From Alopecurus myosuroides (Eukaryota > Streptophyta > Magnoliopsida > Poales > Poaceae): 64,000 nucleotides of DNA. Both the position numbers and the translations under genes were made by a program. The notes below the pieces were generated by a model. That model had not been told where the DNA came from. It worked only from the letters and a program-made list of their open reading frames with translations, and ran no database searches. Shown here piece by piece: positions 33,199 to 42,558 of the stretch (positions are counted from its first letter, which is position 1; every line of letters begins with the position of its first letter). The DNA lies in the NCBI GenBank assembly GCA_028641055.1, contig CM054062.1:233876376-233940375 (forward strand), written 5' to 3'.

Positions 33199-34083
33199 CT
33201 AGTCCTGGTCACTATCTCCATCAAAAAGAATCTCCTCAGGATCCTCCTCACTCTCAAGTAGGTCGTCATCCTCCTTCTCACTCTGGTCGCTCATGTCCAT
33301 CCCATCAACATCTGACAGAATGTCATTGTCAACCAGGAGATCCTCATTCTCTCTACAGAGCTCTGTAATATCCTACTCTAGCTCCTCGAGAGTAAAGTCT
33401 CGAGTAGCCAGGTCCTCTCTAGCGGTCTTCATTCGCCCACGCAGAATCGCGTTGGCCTCCTGGAGTGCCTCAACCTTCTTGGTGAGACGAGTACGGCCCA
33501 AACGAGTGGTCTGTAACTGTCCCGCCAAGGCTCGGTTCCTCGTGGTCTCTGTCTCGTGGTAAACCATCAGCTTCCCCAGATGGGTAACTAGGAGGCGGCA
33601 CTCTGCAACAGTGGTGTGCTGCAAAATCCTCAGATCATCCAGACTGCGCTGGGTGCGGTGCAGAAGTATCTCCATGTCCTCTAGGTGAGGACCCATGCCA
33701 TCTAGATCATGGGGAACTAGAAGCGGTCTACCCGTCTCATCACGCCTCCCAAGCAACTCAAAGCGAGTGCCAAGGAACAGATAGTCCCTCTGATAAGCCA
33801 TGCGTGCTATCGCCTCCTGAAACACTCGAACTGTGCCCTTCTGCCAGGAGCGCTCAATAACAGTGAAGACAAAGGTCTCCGCTGAAGGTGCTGTCAGTGG
33901 GGGACGGATGGTACACTCCACAAACCAGTCACCCTCGATCGGAGAACCAAAGATAAGTCCTCCTAGTAACTCTGGAACTGGGCGGTCAATCAGCTCAGTC
34001 ATCTCCACAAGCCTCTGCTCGAAGAGAAACGATACGTCGCGTGCCAGTCCCAACTGACAGGCCTCAGTAAAGACAACTTCCAT
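33199..34083 (-). pseudogene. Tekay copy B ORF upstream of gag ('ORF0'), one internal stop
   Basis: ATG 34083-34081, about 220 bases after the PBS, to TAG 33201-33199: about 294 codons with a single TAG at 33375-33373 (copy A reads Glu there). The N-terminal ~120 residues form a compact conserved block: LFEQRLVEMTELIDRPVPEL, GSPIEGDWFVECTIRPPL and RDYLFLGTRFELLGRRDETG. Residues ~120-235 are rich in Leu/Glu/Arg heptads (HRTQRSLDDLRIL, TKKVEALQEANAILRGRMK), a probable coiled coil. The last 50 residues are strongly acidic (SEKEDDDLLESEEDPEEIL). I recall similar unnamed proteins in grass retroelements but no function. No signal peptide or membrane segment. It would be translated first from the genomic RNA, ahead of gag. 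Confidence 0.78.
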
Positions 34084-34303
34084 CTACACAAAATTTTAAG
34101 TATAGTTTAAGTTAGACCACAATGTGCAAAGTTTTAACTTATGCAAGAGGTAACTTGAATCTAAGTAGAGTTTGATAACACAGAGGAGACGGGGTGTATA
34201 GAATATTTTGGTACTTAGTCATATAAGTAACTTAGTTTTATAAAGTAGCTTTTGGAGTACTAGCTAACGTTCGTGCTAACTAAGGTCTCCTATGGTGAGG
34301 ATA

Positions 34304-34315
34304 TCTCTGATACCA
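34304..34315 (-). other. PBS of Tekay copy B
   Basis: Minus strand TGGTATCAGAGA, one base different from copy A, four bases from the LTR3 end. Confidence 0.85.
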
Positions 34316-34319
34316 ACTT

Positions 34320-36294
34320 TGTAGAGGCCCCTCATATGCATCCATTCACGATCCGAGGAAGATCAGTCGTGAACAACATACGAAGTTGGTACACAGATAA
34401 CATTATCCATTACACGAATCTAAAAGTCTTACAACACATGGTCCATGACCAAGTATTAACAGCTGACACACAGGGAAGGCAAATAACACACACACACATA
34501 CATCGGAAGACAACAAAACATAATGCGGTAGCACCCGAGTCACGCCTTAACCTACAGGCTGCTGACCCGGAGACGTTCCTAGTACGCGTAGTCATCGACG
34601 TAGTACTCCTCTACGTAAAACTCCTCCTGAGGTGGCTCCTCGAATTCTGGCCAAGTAAATAGTCAGGGACGAAACCAATATGAGTACATTTTAATGTACT
34701 CTGCAAACATCCTTTATAAACTTACATAATGCAAGTATGCTTATATGGTGGAATGGGTACGCTATACATAGGGTTCACTACCCATGGTTGATGTAAGCTA
34801 CATCATGGTTGATTTAACATCTCTATTATCTTTGTTGAAGAAGATACTTCAAAAGAAAATAATTTAGTTTCCTTTATCTTGTAGATATTGCATGTCCAAG
34901 AGGTTTTATAAAGCTTTGTTTTATAAAAGAATGTTTCTCTTTGCAAAATTTCTTGTAAAACACCTTCCAGCTTTCCTTCAGAAGTACCTCACAAGTACAA
35001 GTCCTTTTCTCAAAAACCTCCTTTTTGAAAACATGACACAATGCTAGCTACATGGCCATTCAACTGCCCATATTCGAGGGCTCGACTATTCGAGGTGTAC
35101 ACAATCCACAAGATCCAATCATCTGCCATGAACCACCCATGGACCATCACAGCAGTATGCAAACATCAGATAAATGATCCTAACTGTCCACTCCGGTCAA
35201 GCTAGCATATGACTATCCCTTTAACTGGGTTTATTCTCCCCGGCACCATGTCCCACATTGCCACGGCAGGAGACCCAACTGTTGCACCCGGAGGAGAACT
35301 TAATCCCTCACTGTGTATGTCCTGTATCTCCCTCCTGGCGACACTTCGGTTTAGAGAATCCCTTCTCTATAGCATTTTGGGATAGAACACACACTAACAA
35401 GAACAAGTTTTTAGGTAGGCCTCGTGCCCATGTTGAGGTAGAGTGGCAGGTTGTCTTGGTTGTCCAGCGAAGGCTAGGTTATGTGTCTTTTGTAAACCAT
35501 TTCGAAACTTTCCTCTTTGCCTCCCCCGATGAATAAGGTCAGGCCTTTCCACCGTGGACTTTTCATAAAGCATTTGTTTACAAAAGCACATTTTTTTAAA
35601 GTGTCCACTTAGGGACTCAAGATTATTATCTTTGGTGATATTTATATACCATATGGTGGCTAAAGGCTTGGTCACCAAGTTTGACTATTGGCAACATGAT
35701 AGATAGATATAATATTAATAGAAATAATAGCCAACAACAAAAATAGTTTTGGTAATCATATTTTTGTAAAACTTAAGAAGTAAAACTTGCATGACAGATA
35801 ATGATAAGTGTAATAACAACAAGCTTTAGGATGGCTTGCCTTGGTATTGGTTTGGGTCTTGCTCTTGATAACAATAAGAATGGTAATAATATCCCCCTGC
35901 ACTAATCACTTCTTCCTTGTTTCCTATCGTCGCAAAATAAAATAAAGGACACACAATCAGAACCAAACTAATGCAAATAATGGTACTAAGTACTAAATAC
36001 AACAAGAAATTCACAAAACAAACCATCACTCACTTTTCCAAAAGTAACACTCCACAGACACACACAAAAATACAAGATTAAAAGCTAACATAACTATGGT
36101 GGAGAAATGTCATTTCTCACCAAAATGAAATGGAACCAGTGGGTGTTCCACTAGTTTTCCAAGACATTTAAGAGGTCAAAATGCCTCTGTTTATACTTGT
36201 GGAAAATAATATTCGACCAAACAAACATCGCAACACTACACATACTAGTGAAAAATAATAGGGTGCATATACAAATAAACAAAAGCTACATATG
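34320..36294 (-). repeat. LTR3 of the Tekay tandem, left piece
   Basis: Collinear with 23740 to about 25750 of LTR2, lacking about 22 bases near its start. It is interrupted at 36294 by the Sabrina-like element with TSD atatg and continues at 53632. Short ORFs here are unsupported. Confidence 0.9.
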
Positions 36295-37937
36295 TGATAC
36301 GTCTCCAACGTATCTATAATTTCTGATCTTCCATGATGATATTTTACCAATTGCTACATGTTTTCTCCCTTCTTTATGTCATTTTTATCGATTTTTCGGA
36401 CTAACCTATTGACAAGATGCCACAGAGCCTGTTCCCTGTTTCCTGCTGTTTTTAGTTTCAGAAAAGTTGTTCTGGAAATATTCTCGGAATTGGAAAATTC
36501 GAAGCCCGGAAGTCTTAGAATTCCGAAGGTTCTACGGAGTCCCGAAGAGACCCGGAGGGGGGCCTCAGGGGGGCCACACCATAGGGTGGCGCGCCCCCCT
36601 GGCCGTGTCGGGGGTGGTGTGGGACCCCCCAGGGCTCCATCGCCTTTCCCTTTTGCCTATTTATTCCCCTCCGAAGGAAAACCGTAGGCACCTGCTAAAA
36701 AATCCCCGAAAAGTTCCGCAGCCGCCATCGTCGTCAACCCTAGATCAGGGGGTTCTGAAGTTGTCTCCCGGCACCCTGCCGGAGAGGAGATCATCACCGG
36801 AGGCCTTTTCATCACCATGGATGCCTCCGGAGTGATGCGTGAGTAGTTCATCCTTGGACTACAGGTCCATAGCAGTAGCTAGATGGTTGTCTTCTCCTCC
36901 TATGCCTCAATGTTTAGATCTCGTGAGTTGCCTAACATGATCGAGATTGTTCTTATGTAATTCTATGTGCTGTGTTTGCTGGGATCCGATGAATATTGTA
37001 CTTATTCCAAGTTGATTATAGTATTTATTGCATATGTTATTTGTGATCTTGCATGCAATCCGTTGCTAGTGGTCGCTCTGGCTAAGTAGTTGCTAGTGAC
37101 TCCAAGAGGGAGTATTTATGCTCGATAGTTGGGTTCATGCCTCCTTTTCGCCTGTGCTCGAGTGACAGAAACGTGACGGGGGTGGATGTGTTGTTGCCAC
37201 TAGGGAAAAAACAACTGTGTGAGTGCCCGCGTGCACAATCATTGCTTACATTACACACATTTCTTAATTTGTTTATCTGTTGCTTGCAACTTAATACCTA
37301 AGGGGGTTCAGATGATAACCTGAGGGTGGATTATTAGTCATAGATGCAGTTGGATTACGGTCTATGTATATTGTTGTAATTCCCGCACTAAATATCATAG
37401 TAGTCATCATGTAATGAATGTGCACTACGGTGCAACCTCTATTTGTCAATTGCCTAGCTGTAATTTGTTCACCCAGCATGCTATCTTTTATGGAGAGACA
37501 CCACTAGTGAACCTATGAAACCCCGGTCCATTTTCCTACACTCTTAAACAAACCACTACAATTCCCTTCTTTCTTTACTTACTGCAACCATACACTATTT
37601 CCACACTATACGTCCAATCTTTGTTTTCAGCAAGACCGGTGAGATTGACAACCTCACTATACCGTTGGGACAAAGTATTTTGGTTGTGTTGTGTGCAGGT
37701 TCCGCGTTGTTTCTGACACCAGTGAGGCGCCATCAACCTTCCAAAGATCCTCTTTCTCCTACTGGATTGATAACCTTGGTTCTTAACTGAGGGAAATTCT
37801 TACCACTGCACTCATCACACCCTCCTCTTGGGGTTCCCAGCGCACCATCAACGTTTGCATCAAAGAATTTGTGGCGTTTTCCGTGGATTCAAAGCCATCG
37901 AGAAGCAACCACTCCCTCGTCAACTCTACAAGCAACA
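36295..37937 (+). repeat. 5' LTR of the Sabrina-like element
   Basis: 1643 bp. It begins with the inverted repeat GATACGT-ctcca-ACGTATC. A tatttatt near 36657 is a possible TATA. No gene. Confidence 0.9.
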
Positions 37938-37945
37938 AGAATTTC

Positions 37946-37963
37946 TGGCACCGTTGCCGGGGA
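37946..37963 (+). other. PBS copy 1 of the Sabrina-like element (one mismatch)
   Basis: tggcaccgttgccgggga, eight bases after the LTR end. It differs from the usual Athila-type PBS by g to a at the fifth base. Confidence 0.75.
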
Positions 37964-38028
37964 ACAAACAAACATATATAAGAAGACTTCCTCCCGCCAC
38001 GGTAGCCATCACAAGCAACAAGAATTTC

Positions 38029-38046
38029 TGGCGCCGTTGCCGGGGA
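38029..38046 (+). other. PBS copy 2 of the Sabrina-like element (perfect form)
   Basis: tggcgccgttgccgggga lies in a 36-base direct repeat (37928-37963 and 38011-38046) that also repeats the last bases of the LTR (acaagcaaca). Copy 2 has the canonical sequence and copy 1 does not. Confidence 0.75.
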
Positions 38047-38207
38047 GAAAGAAGTCTTCTGGAAAGGGGAGTCTCTCACTCTCAACCTCTTTATTTTGTT
38101 TATTGAGTTGTTTTTATTTTGTCTTGTCTTGCTTCTTTATATCAAAAACACACAAAAAATTAGTTCTTATTCTAGTTGTTATTTTTGCTTTATCATGCTT
38201 GCTATCA

Positions 38208-39296
38208 ATGTTTGATGTCTTTGAAACTAGATCTTTTAGGCAAGGTGGGTTCACGGATGAACAACAAAAAAATTATAAGGAACACCGCTTGTCCCAAAAA
38301 GGGATACACTTATGGGATCAAATTAATAAATTGCATGACTATGCTAAAAACTGGTGCTCTACTTATAATGTTACTTATTGCTTTGATAAATCTTGTTGCT
38401 GTAGGAGGTATAAACACCTCCCTTTTCAATGTGAGTATAATGATAATGCTACCATATCTTCTTATGTTAAGGGAAATTATGAATTATATGATGTGGAACA
38501 AATTGAAAAATTTATTGCTTGGAAGGGTGCATTCGAAATTGCCTATTTACTTGAAAGTATTGATGATGCACCTTATAAATATGAGATTTATGCTATACTT
38601 GAATATTGCTTTGATAATTACAAGGATTGTAATTACTACATAATGGAATATCTTAATAAATGCTCTCAACCTAAGAAAGTAACTGATGCCTTGCAGGAAC
38701 CTATGGAAGAAGAAACTGCTGAATCTGGAAGCTCATTGGATGAAAAAGAGGAGGAGAGTGATGATCAAGAGGAGGGAGAATGGGGCTACCCATGTCTACC
38801 TCCCAATCGTAGTAACTCTTTAAATCATACATTATCTGATGAAACTGATACTTGCTATACTTGTGACCTTGATACTACTATGAATGAAACTTGTGAGAAT
38901 GATATTGCTACAGTTATTTATGATAATAAATGCTACTTGGATAAATCTTATGACAATGCTCTTGATGATGGTACTATGTTACTTGATGTTATAAATTATA
39001 ATGCTTCTGAAAATAGGATTGCTATAATGTGTCCTATGCCTTTAAAGAGTGACCAATCGTTTTGTTTTGGTATAGCTAAAAGTAGGAAAGAAGAGGTCTT
39101 TACTTTTAATTTTGATCCCACTGTTTTTGAGTTTGATATAAATTGTGTGCTTTTATACCATGACAAACATGCTATATGTGATAATTATGTTGTTGAGTTT
39201 GTTCATTATGCTACTGAAAATTATTTTGAGAGAGGAAAGTATGGTTGTAGGAATTTTCATATTACTAAAATACCTCTCTTTTTGTTGAAAGTTTGA
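38208..39296 (+). CDS. Uncharacterised 362-aa acidic, Cys-rich ORF of the Sabrina-like element
   Basis: ATG 38208 is the first Met after the PBS region in a frame open to the TGA at 39294-39296. The open frame extends upstream, but only through PBS/LTR DNA and a hydrophobic stretch that is probably non-coding. Residues 1-50 are polar. Residues 50-75 form a Cys cluster (C50, C58, C63-C65, C75) with basic residues between. Residues 90-150 are rich in Tyr, Glu and Ile. Residues 166-190 are almost all Glu/Asp/Ser, and further Cys pairs (CYTC) follow. No protease, nucleotidyltransferase or zinc-knuckle motif is recognisable. Nearly intact coding in an element without gag or pol suggests selection or recent activity. 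Possible roles are particle protein or RNA-binding factor, but this is conjecture. Confidence 0.65.
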   Translation: MFDVFETRSFRQGGFTDEQQKNYKEHRLSQKGIHLWDQINKLHDYAKNWCSTYNVTYCFDKSCCCRRYKHLPFQCEYNDNATISSYVKGNYELYDVEQIEKFIAWKGAFEIAYLLESIDDAPYKYEIYAILEYCFDNYKDCNYYIMEYLNKCSQPKKVTDALQEPMEEETAESGSSLDEKEEESDDQEEGEWGYPCLPPNRSNSLNHTLSDETDTCYTCDLDTTMNETCENDIATVIYDNKCYLDKSYDNALDDGTMLLDVINYNASENRIAIMCPMPLKSDQSFCFGIAKSRKEEVFTFNFDPTVFEFDINCVLLYHDKHAICDNYVVEFVHYATENYFERGKYGCRNFHITKIPLFLLKV

Positions 39297-42095
39297 AGTT
39301 GCTCTTATTCTACCTTCCCATGATTTCTAGTTTGAGCTTCTTTAATTTATTTATTTATAAGATTCCTATGCATAGGAAGTGGTTTAGGCTTCAATTTGTT
39401 TTATACTTTCTTCTTGATGCTCTCTTTTTCATCAATTCATACTTTGAGCATCCACTTGATTCCACTTTTCTGGGCCTAGCTAAAAGGCATTAAAGAAAAG
39501 CACTTCTTGTGAGATAACCCATGGTTTTATTTTTCCTTTGTTTTTCTCTGTTTTCTTTGAGCCTGGGTGTTGTCTATTTCCTTAGCAAACCCGTTTTATA
39601 TTTTCTTTTGTGTATTTGTTGAGCCAAGTAAATCCTCTAGTGGAAAGCTGAGACTATATTTCGGATTTCTACGTAGGAAACAGATTTCTGCTGTCCACTA
39701 TTAAATTCTTATAAAATCGCAGAAAATTCAAAATGACCTGAGTTTTTTTGTGTGTAATCCTCGGCTATATGCGCAACTTTTCTTACTTGAACACTTTTTG
39801 ATTTGAGCCACAGAAGATTTTCAAGAAAAAAAATCATCTTTACCTGTTGTCCTGTTTTGACAGATTTCTGCCAATGATTGCATTTGCAACTTAATCTCTT
39901 TCTTTTGGTGTTATTTTGAGAAAAAAGTTTTAAAAGAAGTTGTGACGGTATCTAATATGTTTATGAGTGTTAGTATTGTGTTGAAACTGAACCATGTGAA
40001 TTTATTATTTCGATTGCACTAACGATGCCAATGGAGATTGTGAGAAGTTTGGTGTGAAGGAAGTTTTCAAGGGTCAAGAGAAGAGGATGATATGACGTGA
40101 TCAAGAAGAGTGAAGAACCTAAGCTTGGGGATGCCCCGGTGGTACATCCCAGCAAGTTCCAAGAAGACTCAAGCGTCTAAGCTTGGGGATGCCCAAGGCA
40201 TCCCCTTCTTCATCAATAAATTATCAGGTCACTTCTAGTGAAAATATATTTTTATTCGGTCACATCTTATGTGCTTAACTTGGAGTGTCTTTTATTTTTT
40301 TCTTTCAGTTTGTTTTTATTTTTGCAATAAACTTTGTTGGACCCCAACATTCTTTTATTGGAGAGTGACACGCTCCGCTTTTTCATGGGAATACTTTTTA
40401 TTCTTAATCTTTGTCTGGCTGTTGCATTTATTTACCTCCTGTTTTGCATGCACCTCTTATCTAAGAGCTGTTAGTTTTAGTAGTGTTATGTGAGTTCTCT
40501 CATGTTTGCTTGCTGTATCATGAAGAGTATTTTTGTTAAAACTTATCTTGTATGGTGCTTTTTGGGAAAAGAAACTACCGCTTGAAGTAGAATTTTTAAT
40601 GGTGCGAGTAGAAGCTTGTATAGACTGTGGCTAGAACTTTTTCATATCATGCTAGATGTTTATTTTAGTTTTAAAGCCTTGTGGTTATTAAGTAGCATGA
40701 TTAGACTCAAATAGCTGAGAGTGTTTAAGGTGCCATTGAAAGAATCATGAGTTGTTCTTGTCATATTGAAGCATAAATTTATGGTATTCTCTTTTAAATG
40801 TTTTATTTGGTTGACTTGGCGCATGCTCACACCATGTTTATGACTATGAGCCAGTCAATAATAGCCTCTATGATAATTTAGTCAATAACCAGTATAAAAT
40901 ACCGCTTATGCTTTGATTAATGATGTTTATATCTCTATGCATGATTATGGCTCTTATGCTCTCTTGATTTGTCGCTCCCAGTCTTTTGCTAGCCTCCACC
41001 TGTACTGAGTATGGAATTCTACTCGTGCATCCAACTCCCTAAAACCAGGTTTTCCCATTGTGTCCACCATACCTACCTACATGTGGTATTTAAATGCCAC
41101 TCCAAGTAAATTGCTCATGTGTTACCTTTAAAACCTTCAAAATTAATCATGCTTTGTGTTCCTGTTTTTGCTCATGAGGACGTAAATAGAGAATCTTTAT
41201 CTCACTTGTTGATTGGATTTCACACCATGGACTAGTGTCTTTATCCTCTTATCCAAATGATAGAAGAGCTGGCAGAGGGGTTCCCAGCCCCAAATTAATA
41301 CACACAAAATCTCTTCACTATTTTTGCCCCCGATTTATCAGTCAAAGCATGATTGTGTAAACAAAAGAGAAAGAGGGATGACCTTCTACACCAGTTGCGT
41401 CCTTCATATGGGAGCCGCTCTTGTGAAATCTAGTTGGCTTGTGATGTACTGTATTTTCTGTTTACCATTCGTTGACATTAGCATACATATCCCAAAATAT
41501 AGACACTCAGTGTCAAACTTTTAATACCTCTGTTTAATAAAATAAAAATCTCTAGCACATGAGTGATCTCTGCTTCCCTCTGCGAAGGGCCTTTCTTTTA
41601 CTTTTATGTTGAGTCTCCATCTTCTAACTTTATGCACAGTTGAGAGAGAATTTTTGCCATTCTGAGTTTTATGTGCATTTGTCCCAGAAACATTATTAAT
41701 TGATTCATGATGTGTTATTTCTTGTTCTCAAAATATTTTTTCTAGTCTTCCTCATGAAATTTGAAGGTGTCCTGGCATTTATGTTTTGCCCCACTCTTAA
41801 GGACTAGCGAAATACCACTTTGCCATGATTTCTCTATACTTGAAACAAACGTATATATTTCTTTGCATTGTTATTCATCACCTTTTATTTGAGATACTTC
41901 TCCTGATGCAAAGTGATTGCTATGCTTTATTATTAAAGTTCTATTATCATGTTTGTGTTAAAGTTCTATGATCTCAGCTTACATATGCTTTTACATTTTT
42001 ATGATCAAGATTATGTGGTAGCATGTCACCCCAGAAATTATTTTGTTTATCGTTTACCTACTCGAGGACGAGTAGGAACTAAGCTTGGGGATGCT
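39297..42095 (+). other. Long 3' non-coding region of the Sabrina-like element with PPT
   Basis: No supported gene in 2.8 kb; a short frame 39293-39493 follows the ORF but I would not call it. Three copies of a PPT-like ctaagcttggggatgc occur (40120, 40177, 42079). The last abuts the 3' LTR and is the functional PPT. From about 40800 to 42095 the sequence is alignable by eye with 58745-59998 of the Athila-like element, including tgtactgagtatg, tcgtgcatccaactccc and gggatgaccttcta blocks. The end also matches 63479-64000 in reverse. Confidence 0.75.
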
Positions 42096-42558
42096 TGATA
42101 CGTCTCCAACGTATCTATAATTTCTGATGTTCCATGATGATATTTTCCCAATTGCTACATGTTTTATCCCTTCTTTATGTCATTTGATCGATTTTCCGGA
42201 CTAACCTATTGACAAGATGCCACAGAGCCAGTTCCCTGGTTTGTTCTGTTTTTAGTTTCAGAAAAGTTGTTCTGGAAATATTCTCGGAATTGGAAAATTC
42301 AAAGCCCGAAAGTCTTAGAATTCCCGAAGGTTCCACGGAGTCCCGAAGAGACCCGGAGGGGGGCCTCAGGGGGCCCACACCATAGGACGGCGCCCCCCTT
42401 GTCCATGCCAAGGGGTGGTGTGGGCCCCCCAGGGCTCCAGCTCCTATTCTCTTTCGCCTATTTATTCCCCTCCGAAGGAAAACCATAGGCACTTGATAAA
42501 AAATCCCCGAAAAGTTCCACAGCCGCTGTCGTCGTCAACCCTAGATCAAGGGGGTTCT
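42096..42558 (+). repeat. 3' LTR of the Sabrina-like element, left piece
   Basis: TGATACGTCTCC start, directly after the PPT ctaagcttggggatgct. Interrupted at gttct (42554-42558), the TSD of the next element. Confidence 0.92.

Noticed and set aside
37869..38207. Upstream extension of the Sabrina-like ORF into the LTR and PBS
   Set aside because: The frame is open, but it would start inside the LTR and translate both PBS copies. The first ATG after them at 38208 starts the part with protein-like composition.
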